Source: Ascidiaceihabitans sp. (GTDB lineage: Bacteria > Pseudomonadota > Alphaproteobacteria > Rhodobacterales > Rhodobacteraceae). Taken from it: a DNA stretch of 10,216 nt. Shown here piece after piece: positions 1 to 7,071 of the stretch (position 1 is the stretch's first letter; every line of letters begins with the position of its first letter). The notes beneath the pieces were generated by a model. The model saw only the letters and a program-made list of their open reading frames with translations, did no database searches and had not been told where the DNA came from. Made by a program: the position numbers and the translations under genes. The stretch lies in contig JALZUL010000125.1 of NCBI GenBank assembly GCA_023301665.1, forward strand, positions 1-10,216, read 5' to 3'.

Positions 1-1861
1 CATAATATTCATCAAAGTTATGAATTTTTTGTGATTTCGATGCGAGGATGGGGTCTGGGTCATGAACTTCGCGTGTAATGTCGGCCAATCCGGTGACCAA
101 TCCCCAAGGCGTTGGTGCTGCGGCGTATCGCGGTTCCCATTTGGGCGCAAATGTCGATTTGAATTGGCGCAGGCCAGTTCCACCAGCCTTTACAACAGCT
201 TGGCGAGCGGCCCATCGGAAAAAGCGGCTTGCGGGATCGGGACATGCAGGGGTGGATGCAAGATTGACACGCGGTATCCCAGCGCGTGCCGCTGCCGAAA
301 TGCCAGCGTGAACCAAAGCATGCATTGTCCCGTCAGGTATCGGGTCTATGTGGCGCATAAGATCCAAGCACCATTCATTTTTACCTTTTTGAAAGCTGAC
401 AAATGCGCATAGCCGTCCATCAGCATAAGCGCGTGCAATAAAATGGCCGCTCAGATAATCGATCTCAAAACGCCCCATTGTGCCGCCTCGGGCATGCCCA
501 TGCGCCGTTTGCCATTGCTCATCGACGTGTTGCATTTGGGACCACGGGTATTGGGAGTCGACTTCAATCACGAGACCAGACTTCTGAGCGTTGCGCAGCT
601 TTCGCCGCAAGCTGCGCAGCTTTGGTGTCTCTAGCGTGAACCCTTGTGGAAAAATGATTGCATCATCCGACATATGGATCATCGACCATTTACGTTTTCG
701 CAAAAGGGCGGCGTTTCGGGCGTTACACTTATAGACGAAAGCGGTTTTTCCCAAAATCGCGGATTCGGATCTTAACGCGTCTATTGTTGCTCTCATCGAT
801 CCTGAGACTGGATTGCAAAGCGATGTGACCGTTTGTGTTGTTGGCCAAAGGGCACATGCGCCGTCGGACGTTGTTAAAATGCGTCCACCGTTTTGCATGA
901 TGACTTGATGGTCCGCTTGGCCGGCGGTTTCAAGCCGCGTTTGCTGTATCGGCTGCATGGCCGTCGCAGTTTTTAACGGCCTCATCAGAGCCAGGAGCGC
1001 CCCAAACGCCGGGAGAGCGTAATAGATCAAACGAAACGCGATAACGCTACCCAGTATCTCACTTGAGGGGATTTGTGGCAGCAAGCCAAGCATCATGAGC
1101 TCAAAGGGGCCCACGCCGCCGGGCGTGTTTGATAAAAGTGCTGTGCCAAGAGCAAGCATGAATAAGGGGAGGAAAATCAAAAACGATAAATCAATGCCGT
1201 TTGGCAACAACACAAACAATGTCGCAGCTGCGGCTGTTGTGTCGATTAAAGTCCAGAAAAGGATCGCCAGACTGCTTTGAAGGTTCGGGAAGCGAAATTT
1301 ACATCCATTCACGGAAAATTTCGGCCAACGAAACATCGCAAGCAAGGCAACCGGCGTGAGGCAAAGTAGGATCATTGCTGGTAGTTTTGTCCACGCAGGA
1401 GCTGGTAGAACTGCGCAAAGCAGCGCGGTAACGACGATCCAACAAAGCATGAATGATATGGACACAAAGGCCGAGAGCTTAAGGGCTGTTGGCATCGTAA
1501 CGTCAGATAACATGCGCCAACGTGCAAGAGCGCCAGTGAAAACGCCTGCGCCCAGCGTTTGAGCGAGTGCGATAGAGGCCGTGCCAGACAAACGCGCGTG
1601 CCTAGGGGCGATACGGGTTTGAAAATGTTGATGAGCGACACCATCATAACGCCCCACGGTCCACAGGCTTACTAAAGTAAATGCGATTGCCAATCCCCAA
1701 TTGCTCCAGTGAATATCAGAGATTTGGCTTGGGATGCTGGCGAGCAGGTTTTGTGTGAGGTGTGGCAACAGCTCAGTCACACACCAACTCAGGATCACCA
1801 CCGGCACGCTCACACGCAAGAAAAATTGCCAAAGAAACTTGGCCTTAACCTTGTCTCGCAT
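1..1861 (-). CDS. MprF-like phosphatidylglycerol aminoacyltransferase (DUF2156 membrane protein), 3' end off the window
   Basis: An uninterrupted reading frame of 620 codons starts at the ATG at 1861 and runs off the left edge. GGGGA six bases upstream is the likely ribosome binding site. About eight hydrophobic segments span residues 14-34, 54-71, 93-112, 127-152, 160-178, 196-219, 224-244 and 272-293. They carry marks of the synthase membrane region of the MprF family: GRYDG (70-74), GALARWRML (110-118) and NTPGGVGPFEL (245-255). A cytosolic region follows from about 320, resembling the GNAT-like DUF2156 domain, with FVSFQ (487-491) and a closing KSTFAPKWEPRY (568-579). Family members transfer an amino acid from aminoacyl-tRNA to phosphatidylglycerol, lowering membrane negative charge. 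The separate N-terminal flippase domain of full-length MprF is absent. The transferred residue (lysine, alanine or other) cannot be told from sequence. The gene is divergent from purC. Family is fairly sure, substrate unknown. Confidence 0.8.
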   Translation of the reverse strand, partial: MRDKVKAKFLWQFFLRVSVPVVILSWCVTELLPHLTQNLLASIPSQISDIHWSNWGLAIAFTLVSLWTVGRYDGVAHQHFQTRIAPRHARLSGTASIALAQTLGAGVFTGALARWRMLSDVTMPTALKLSAFVSISFMLCWIVVTALLCAVLPAPAWTKLPAMILLCLTPVALLAMFRWPKFSVNGCKFRFPNLQSSLAILFWTLIDTTAAAATLFVLLPNGIDLSFLIFLPLFMLALGTALLSNTPGGVGPFELMMLGLLPQIPSSEILGSVIAFRLIYYALPAFGALLALMRPLKTATAMQPIQQTRLETAGQADHQVIMQNGGRILTTSDGACALWPTTQTVTSLCNPVSGSMRATIDALRSESAILGKTAFVYKCNARNAALLRKRKWSMIHMSDDAIIFPQGFTLETPKLRSLRRKLRNAQKSGLVIEVDSQYPWSQMQHVDEQWQTAHGHARGGTMGRFEIDYLSGHFIARAYADGRLCAFVSFQKGKNEWCLDLMRHIDPIPDGTMHALVHAGISAAARAGIPRVNLASTPACPDPASRFFRWAARQAVVKAGGTGLRQFKSTFAPKWEPRYAAAPTPWGLVTGLADITREVHDPDPILASKSQKIHNFDEYY

Positions 1862-2124
1862 TCCTATTCCCCAATCTTACCCACGATCGAGGCTAGGCAC
1901 TAAGCATAACTATGGAATTAACAGCAGAGCGGCCTTTGGCCCAATCGCGCGTTATAATGGCTGTGAATTTTGGTAATTTTGTCTAAATTTCGCGTTTGGC
2001 TGGGGTTGAACTCGGATCAATACCAGCTTTGAGGGCAGGGTAGCTTGCGACGCTCGGGTCCTTGCCTTATGAGGGCCACATCAGAGAGGGACTCGGACCC
2101 TTTCCATTAGTTGAAAGGACGCCC
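1862..2124. promoter_or_regulatory. Divergent intergenic region between the MprF-like gene and purC
   Basis: No gene is supported here. It must hold promoters for both divergent genes. A perfect TATAAT at 1953-1958 on the plus strand could be a -10 element, but no good -35 hexamer lies 16-18 bases upstream, so the assignment is weak. A small GGCC-ttt-GGCC inverted repeat lies at 1931-1941. The purC leader hairpin at 2056-2100 and the purC ribosome binding site GAAAGGA (2113-2119) are at the right end. Confidence 0.4.
2056..2100 (+). promoter_or_regulatory. Inverted repeat in the purC leader
   Basis: GGGTCC (2056-2061) and GGACCC (2095-2100) can pair over six bases and enclose a smaller hairpin, GCCTT (2064-2068) with AGGGC (2072-2076) around the loop ATG. 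The structure ends 12 bases before the GAAAGGA ribosome binding site, so it does not itself hide the site. It matches no riboswitch class I recognise and has no U-tract. Its role is unknown. Confidence 0.3.
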
Positions 2125-2886
2125 ATGGCCCGGCGCAACAAAATTTACGAAGGCAAAGCAAAGATCCTGTATGAAGGCCCAGAGCCCGACACGATCGTCC
2201 AGTACTTTAAGGATGATGCGACTGCTTTTAACGCTCAGAAAAAAGATGTGATTGACGGTAAAGGCGTGTTGAACAACATGCTGTCCGAATATTTCATGAC
2301 CGGTTTGACACAGATTGGTGTGCCAAACCACTTTATCAAACGTATCAATATGCGCGAACAATTGTGCAAAGCCTGCGAAATTGTGCCGCTCGAAGTGATC
2401 GTGCGCAACTATGCGGCGGGTACGATGTCAAAACGTCTTGGCATCGAAGAGGGCAAGCAATTGCCACGTCCAATTGTAGAATATTGCCTAAAAGATGACA
2501 GCCTTGGCGATCCGCTGGTGTCTGAAGAGCATATCGCTGCTTTTGGTTGGGCAAGCCAGCAGGACATGGATGATATCCTAAGCCTTGCCTTGCGGGTAAA
2601 CGACTTTTTGTCAGGCGTGATGTTTGCTGTAGGAATCAAACTGATCGACTTTAAGATCGAAATCGGCCGCGTTTATGATGGTGATTTCCAGCGTTTGATT
2701 GTTGCAGATGAAATCAGCCCAGACAGCTGCCGTTTGTGGGATATCGAAACGGGTGAAAAGCTGGACAAGGATGTGTTCCGCCGCGACCTTGGTAGCTTGG
2801 CAGATGCTTACACCGAAGTTGCGCGTCGTTTGGGCGTGATGCCGAAAAACGCGACACCAATTACGAAACCAACCCTTATCAACTGA
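2125..2886 (+). CDS. purC: Phosphoribosylaminoimidazole-succinocarboxamide synthase (SAICAR synthase)
   Basis: PurC joins aspartate to CAIR using ATP, giving SAICAR in de novo IMP synthesis; it is cytosolic. The product is 253 residues, close to the usual length of the short bacterial form. Visible family marks are the N-terminal KIYEGKAK (6-13, nucleotide-binding lobe), VPLEVIVRNYAAGT (87-100, first SAICAR synthase signature), LIDFKIEIG (173-181, second signature) and DEISPDSCRLWD (195-206). I chose the ATG at 2125 because GAAAGGA (2113-2119) lies five bases upstream and the sequence from MARRNKIYEGK matches family N-termini; an in-frame TTG at 2062 would only add residues read from the leader hairpin. 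purS follows 52 bases downstream with a hairpin between them. The frame is intact. Confidence 0.97.
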   Translation: MARRNKIYEGKAKILYEGPEPDTIVQYFKDDATAFNAQKKDVIDGKGVLNNMLSEYFMTGLTQIGVPNHFIKRINMREQLCKACEIVPLEVIVRNYAAGTMSKRLGIEEGKQLPRPIVEYCLKDDSLGDPLVSEEHIAAFGWASQQDMDDILSLALRVNDFLSGVMFAVGIKLIDFKIEIGRVYDGDFQRLIVADEISPDSCRLWDIETGEKLDKDVFRRDLGSLADAYTEVARRLGVMPKNATPITKPTLIN

Positions 2887-2909
2887 TCTTTGGTTGATAG
2901 GGCGTTTTT
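2873..2909 (+). terminator. Terminator-like hairpin over the purC stop codon
   Basis: CCC-T-TATCAAC (2873-2883) pairs with GTTGATAGGG (2893-2902): ten base pairs with one bulged T and a nine-base loop holding the purC TGA. CG and then five T follow at 2903-2909. The shape is that of an intrinsic terminator, but the stem is AT-rich and the U-tract short, so partial termination or mRNA-end protection between purC and purS seems more likely than a full stop. Its left arm is the last codons of purC. Confidence 0.55.
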
Positions 2910-2938
2910 GAGAAAATGAAGATAGGGGCGAGAGCACT

Positions 2939-3169
2939 ATGAAAGCTCGTGTACATGTGATGTTGAAAAATGGCGTGTTGGATCCACAAGGTGAGGCCGT
3001 GCGCCACGCTTTGGGTGCGATGGGTTTTGATGGCGTCAATGGCGTGCGTCAGGGTAAAGTTGTTGAACTGGACCTTGCCGACGGTTCAACCGAAGCTGAT
3101 GTGGAGCAAATGTGCGAGAAGCTGCTCGCCAACACTGTGATCGAATCCTACAAGGTGGAGTTGCTCTGA
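2939..3169 (+). CDS. purS: FGAM synthase subunit PurS
   Basis: PurS is the small subunit of the three-part phosphoribosylformylglycinamidine synthase (PurS, PurQ, PurL) found in bacteria without the large fused PurL. It holds the complex together while ammonia from PurQ is passed to PurL. The 76-residue length is typical, and KARVHVMLKNGVLDPQGEAV (2-21) and VRQGKVVELDL (36-46) match the family's ferredoxin-like fold. A purine-rich AGGGG at 2924-2928 lies ten bases before the ATG, a rather wide spacing. The TGA stop (3167-3169) shares a base with the purQ ATG (TGATG), so the two genes are probably translationally coupled, fitting equal subunit need. Confidence 0.95.
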   Translation: MKARVHVMLKNGVLDPQGEAVRHALGAMGFDGVNGVRQGKVVELDLADGSTEADVEQMCEKLLANTVIESYKVELL

Positions 3170-3837
3170 TGCATGCTGCGGTCGTTGTTTTCCCCGGATC
3201 GAACTGTGACCGCGACCTAGCGGTGGCTTTTGAGGCAGCAGGTGCCAAAGTTTCGATGGTTTGGCACAAAGACACCAAATTGCCTGAGGGCGTGGATATT
3301 GTTGGCGTGCCCGGCGGTTTCTCTTTTGGTGACTACCTGCGCTGTGGCGCGATTGCTGCGAATTCTCCAATCTGCAATGAAATCAAAGCGCATACAGACC
3401 GTGGCGGCTACGCTGTCGGTATTTGCAACGGTTTTCAGGTCTTGACGGAAACGGGCATTCTGCCAGGCGCTTTGCTGCGTAACGCTGGCCTTAAATACAT
3501 CTGCAAGACAGTTGGCCTAAAGGTCGAAACGACAGCCAATGCATTTACCGATAGCTATAATGTTGGTGATGTCATCGATATTCCAATCGCGCACCACGAT
3601 GGCAACTACTTTGCTGACGATGAGACTATTGCGCGTTTGCAGGGCGAAGATCGTGTTGCGTTTACCTATACTGAGAACCCCAACGGGGCCAAAGCGGATA
3701 TCGCAGGCATCTTATCATCCAATGGTCGTGTCTTGGGCATGATGCCACACCCCGAACGCGCGGCTGACGCGGGACATGGTGGCACAGACGGGCAGGCGTT
3801 GTTTCGCGCATTGTCAGGCGTACTCACGCCGGCATGA
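3169..3837 (+). CDS. purQ: FGAM synthase glutaminase subunit PurQ
   Basis: PurQ is the class I glutamine amidotransferase subunit of FGAM synthase; it splits glutamine and sends ammonia to PurL, which converts FGAR to FGAM. The product is 222 residues. The N-terminal VVVFPGSNCDRD (5-16) is characteristic. The nucleophile is Cys86 in GICNGFQ (84-90), and the other triad residues are His194 and Glu196 in MMPHPERA (191-198). The oxyanion-strand motif GVPGGFSFGDYLR lies at 46-58. The ATG at 3169 is preceded by AAGGTGGAG (3152-3160) at eight bases and overlaps the purS stop. purL is not in the window; the next gene is instead a sensor kinase 36 bases downstream, with no clear terminator between. 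Confidence 0.96.
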   Translation: MHAAVVVFPGSNCDRDLAVAFEAAGAKVSMVWHKDTKLPEGVDIVGVPGGFSFGDYLRCGAIAANSPICNEIKAHTDRGGYAVGICNGFQVLTETGILPGALLRNAGLKYICKTVGLKVETTANAFTDSYNVGDVIDIPIAHHDGNYFADDETIARLQGEDRVAFTYTENPNGAKADIAGILSSNGRVLGMMPHPERAADAGHGGTDGQALFRALSGVLTPA

Positions 3838-3873
3838 CTTGAGCAGCACGCGCCTTCGGTCTAAGTTCAGCCG

Positions 3874-5670
3874 ATGGTAAGTGAACGCGTCTTTAAACAG
3901 AATAAAACGATCAGCTGGCGTGTCCGGCTGGCGTTGGTCATTCTTCTTGTGCTTGCGGTTGTTACGGTTTCTGTCACCAACCGCCTGTTGACCGATCGTT
4001 TCACCGAAACCACCCGAAATCGAGCCGAACTGCGGCTAGCGCTTTATTCAGGGAACCTTCGTTCAGAGTTGCGCCAAAGCGCGATTGTTCCACAATTGTT
4101 GGCGCGCGACCCGACTTTGATCGGGGCTTTGAATTCGGCTGATTATTCGCGTTCCACACAACGGCTGATTTCTTTTGTTGAAGAAATCGGTGCGGCCTCT
4201 TTGGTCTTATTAGACAGCGATGGTCGGACTGTTGCTGCGACAGATCGAAACCGTTTAGGCGAAAGTCACCGCAACGATGCACATTTTGTCAGCGCGCTGC
4301 GCGGGCAGGGCACTATCTTTACCGTTGTTGAACGCGAAACCGGCGGTTACGCCTTTCACTACTCACGCAGGGTTCAGTCAGGGAACGAAGTGCTTGGCGT
4401 GATTTCGGTCGAGGTGGATCTTCAAAAATTCGAACGCGCTTGGGCGGGCATCTCGGACGCTGTTATCGTAACAGACAGCGAGGGGCAGATCCTTCTTGCG
4501 ACAGAACCACGCTGGCGCGGGGGCACGGAAGACGAAGCGCTCACCCGCCAGAACCCGCAAAGTGCGATTGAACGGGCCATTCGTGTGACGGCAGATTGGA
4601 CCGCATTGCCAGCGGATGCCTATCTTCAGGGCGAAGCAGTGATGCGTCTTGAGAACCGCGTGGCGTTTCGCGGTTGGCGCATTGTTTCTTTCACGACCTA
4701 TGCGTCTGTTCGTGAGCGGGTAAACGGTGTCTTGGCGCTCGAGATCATGGGTTTTGCGATTCTGCTCGCCTTTGCGTTTTATTTCTTGAATCGCCGTTCC
4801 TCATTTCGGGTTGCATTGTTCCAGCGTGAATCGGCAGAGCTTCGCGCATTGAATCTGCGCCTACAGCGGGAAATTGCCGAACGCGAAAGGGTGCAAGAGA
4901 CCCTCGCCGTGGCTGAACAAACCTTGGAGCAATCCAGTAAATTGGCAGCCTTAGGAGAGATGTCCGCAGCGGTAAGTCACGAGCTGAACCAGCCGCTCGC
5001 AGCGATGAAAACCTATCTAGCTGGCGCACGTCTTTTGCTGGGGCGTAACCGACCTGACGAAGCATTGTCATCCTTTGGCCGGATCGATGGATTGATTGAG
5101 CGGATGGGGGCGATCACCCGCCAGCTAAAATCTTACGCGCGCAAAGGCGCAGAAGAGCTAAGCCCTGTAGATATGGGGCTTGCCTTGGCGTCTAGCCTTT
5201 CGATGATGGAGCCGCAGTTGCGCCAACGGCAGGTTCAGATCAGCCGTATCGTGCCCGACGAACCCGTAGAAGTTATGGGGGATCGTATGCGGATCGAACA
5301 AGTCTTGGTGAACCTGTTGCGCAATGCGCTCGACGCGACCAAATCAGAGCGCAACCCCCAGGTCGATATCATCTTGGCTGCTGGTGACACGGCCACGTTG
5401 ACGGTGCGCGACAACGGACCGGGTATCGAAGACACGGATCAACTGTTCGAACCCTTCTATACGACGAAGCTGCCCGGTGAAGGGGTGGGGCTGGGCCTTG
5501 CCATTTCCTCGGGTATCGTGAACGATTTAGGTGGGCGATTAACAGCACGCAACGGCCAAGACGGCGGTGCGGTGTTTGAAATGCGATTGCCCATACTGTC
5601 TGTTGATCCTCTTGATGAGGATCAAATGGACGACAATAAAATGCTCGCCACAACGTCGGCGGCAGAATGA
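3874..5670 (+). CDS. dctB: DctB-like membrane sensor histidine kinase
   Basis: This 598-residue kinase has a short cytoplasmic N-terminus, a membrane segment at about 19-37, a periplasmic region of about 250 residues that looks like a double-PDC (dCache) sensor, a second membrane segment at about 287-306, and a coiled-coil linker (316-358). The HisKA domain follows with its H-box SHELNQPLAAMKTY (368-381; phospho-acceptor His369). The ATPase domain has the N-box (480-488), DNGPGI (513-518) and GVGLGLAIS (537-545). The GYAFHYSRRV stretch (158-167) sits where DctB proteins have a ligand-binding strand, so C4-dicarboxylate sensing is likely by family but not proven. The ATG at 3874 has no clear Shine-Dalgarno; an in-frame TAA at 3862 leaves it as the first possible start. 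The regulator begins 13 bases after its stop, so the pair is surely an operon. No transporter genes are adjacent. Confidence 0.85.
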   Translation: MVSERVFKQNKTISWRVRLALVILLVLAVVTVSVTNRLLTDRFTETTRNRAELRLALYSGNLRSELRQSAIVPQLLARDPTLIGALNSADYSRSTQRLISFVEEIGAASLVLLDSDGRTVAATDRNRLGESHRNDAHFVSALRGQGTIFTVVERETGGYAFHYSRRVQSGNEVLGVISVEVDLQKFERAWAGISDAVIVTDSEGQILLATEPRWRGGTEDEALTRQNPQSAIERAIRVTADWTALPADAYLQGEAVMRLENRVAFRGWRIVSFTTYASVRERVNGVLALEIMGFAILLAFAFYFLNRRSSFRVALFQRESAELRALNLRLQREIAERERVQETLAVAEQTLEQSSKLAALGEMSAAVSHELNQPLAAMKTYLAGARLLLGRNRPDEALSSFGRIDGLIERMGAITRQLKSYARKGAEELSPVDMGLALASSLSMMEPQLRQRQVQISRIVPDEPVEVMGDRMRIEQVLVNLLRNALDATKSERNPQVDIILAAGDTATLTVRDNGPGIEDTDQLFEPFYTTKLPGEGVGLGLAISSGIVNDLGGRLTARNGQDGGAVFEMRLPILSVDPLDEDQMDDNKMLATTSAAE

Positions 5671-5683
5671 GGAAGCAAAAACC

Positions 5684-7021
5684 ATGACCCAAGCCATGAA
5701 AATCGCCATCGTCGATGACGAACAAGACATGCGCCAGTCGATCAGCCAATGGCTGGCACTGTCGGGCTATGACACCGAAACATTCGCCAGCGCAGAGGAC
5801 GCGCTCAAGGTTCTAGGGCCAGAGTATCCGGGGATCGTTATCTCAGATATCAAGATGCCCGGGATGGACGGCATGCAGTTTTTGAAGAAGCTGATGGGCA
5901 ACGACTCTGCGCTGCCAGTTATCATGATCACGGGCCACGGTGATGTTCCCATGGCTGTTGAAGCAATGCGCGTTGGCGCGTTTGATTTCCTAGAAAAACC
6001 ATTCAACCCTGATCGTATGAGCGAGTTGGCAAAGAAAGCCACAGCGTCGCGCCGTCTTGTTATGGACAACCGTATTTTGCGCCGTGAGCTGTCCGACGGT
6101 GGGCAGTTGATGAAAAAGCTCATTGGCCAATCCCCCGTGATGGAACGTCTGCGCGAGGATATCCTTGATCTTGGACAAGCTGATGGTCACGTGCTGATCG
6201 ACGGCGAAACCGGAACTGGCAAAACCTTGGTGGCACATGCGCTTCACGCGGTTGGCAGCCGTGCTGGTAAGAAATTCGTGTTGGTGAGCTGTTCTGCCTT
6301 GGAGGAAGAGGCGCTTTCCAAACGCCTGTTCGGACCAATGCAGCCAGAAGACGCTCAACTGCCAGCCGTCGAGGAAGCGCGCGGTGGCACGCTTGTTCTC
6401 GAGGACATCGAGGCAATCTCGGAAACACTGCAAGCGCGGCTTCTGAGTGTCATCAATGATCAAGGAAGCCCAGCTGAGACGCGGATCGTTGGTATTTGTA
6501 ATCTGCAAGAAGCGGGCCGCACATGCGAAGACGCTTTGCGCCCAGACTTGTTCTACCGTTTGGCAGCGTTGCGCATCACGGTTCCGCCGTTGCGCCAACG
6601 CGGCGAAGACATCCTGACGCTGTTCACGCGTCTTGGTGAGCAGTTTGCGGACGAATACGGCTGTGATGCGCCAAAAGTATCGGCCCAAGAAGCGGCTCAG
6701 CTCTTGCAAGCGCCGTGGCCGGGAAATGTACGCCAGCTCATTAACGTGGCAGAGCGGGCGGTGCTTCAAGAGCGTCGCGGCTCCGGCACAATCGCGTCTT
6801 TGTTGATGTCTGATCACGAAGAGATGCAGCCGGTCATGACAACCGAAGGCAAACCGCTGAAAGAATATGTCGAAGCGTTTGAGCGCATGTTGATCGACAA
6901 CACAATGCGGCGCCACAAAGGGTCAATTGCATCCGTGATGGACGAACTGTGTCTGCCGCGCCGGACTTTGAATGAGAAAATGGCGAAATACGGTCTGCAA
7001 CGATCTGATTACCTAAACTAA
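5684..7021 (+). CDS. dctD: DctD-like response regulator (receiver, AAA+, Fis-type HTH) lacking the GAFTGA loop
   Basis: The 445-residue protein has a receiver domain (about 5-120) with the acidic pair Asp11/Asp12, phospho-acceptor Asp55 in SDIKMPGMDG, Thr83 and Lys105. An AAA+ domain (about 147-365) has Walker A GETGTGKT (174-181), the RPDLFYRL segment (286-293) with the likely arginine finger, and PWPGNVRQL (344-352) as sensor II. A Fis-type helix-turn-helix lies at about 413-438 (IASVMDELCLPRRTLNEKM). Sigma-54 activators have GAFTGA just after LFGHEK; here LFG (215-217) is followed by about 16 unrelated residues and then GGTLVLEDIE, with the Walker B Asp-Glu order reversed. It may therefore act with a different sigma factor or have altered ATPase activity. 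The ATG at 5684 follows AGGAAG (5670-5675) at eight bases. It is the partner of the kinase upstream. Confidence 0.85.
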   Translation: MTQAMKIAIVDDEQDMRQSISQWLALSGYDTETFASAEDALKVLGPEYPGIVISDIKMPGMDGMQFLKKLMGNDSALPVIMITGHGDVPMAVEAMRVGAFDFLEKPFNPDRMSELAKKATASRRLVMDNRILRRELSDGGQLMKKLIGQSPVMERLREDILDLGQADGHVLIDGETGTGKTLVAHALHAVGSRAGKKFVLVSCSALEEEALSKRLFGPMQPEDAQLPAVEEARGGTLVLEDIEAISETLQARLLSVINDQGSPAETRIVGICNLQEAGRTCEDALRPDLFYRLAALRITVPPLRQRGEDILTLFTRLGEQFADEYGCDAPKVSAQEAAQLLQAPWPGNVRQLINVAERAVLQERRGSGTIASLLMSDHEEMQPVMTTEGKPLKEYVEAFERMLIDNTMRRHKGSIASVMDELCLPRRTLNEKMAKYGLQRSDYLN

Positions 7022-7039
7022 TCCTTATATATGATTGAT

Positions 7040-7071
7040 GAAACGCAGTGGCCGACCGGCCGCTGCGTTTC
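7040..7071 (+). terminator. Strong hairpin terminator after the dctB-dctD pair
   Basis: Fourteen base pairs, one of them a T-G wobble, close a four-base loop GACC: GAAACGCAG (7040-7048) pairs with CTGCGTTTC (7063-7071) and GGCC with GGCC inside. It begins 18 bases after the dctD stop. The tail TCATTTCG has only a broken run of T, so the U-tract is weak, but the stem is very stable and well placed to end the transcript. Confidence 0.75.

Noticed and set aside
62..634. Plus-strand open frames opposite the MprF-like gene
   Set aside because: They lie antisense to an intact frame with clear domain and membrane structure and show no family likeness or ribosome binding site.
2062..2124. Longer purC start at TTG 2062
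   Set aside because: The extra 21 residues are not family-like and are read from the leader hairpin; the ATG at 2125 has an excellent ribosome binding site.
5990..6916. Long minus-strand open frame of 308 codons opposite dctD
   Set aside because: It is a shadow of dctD codon use; the composition is rich in His, Arg, Phe and Cys with no domain.
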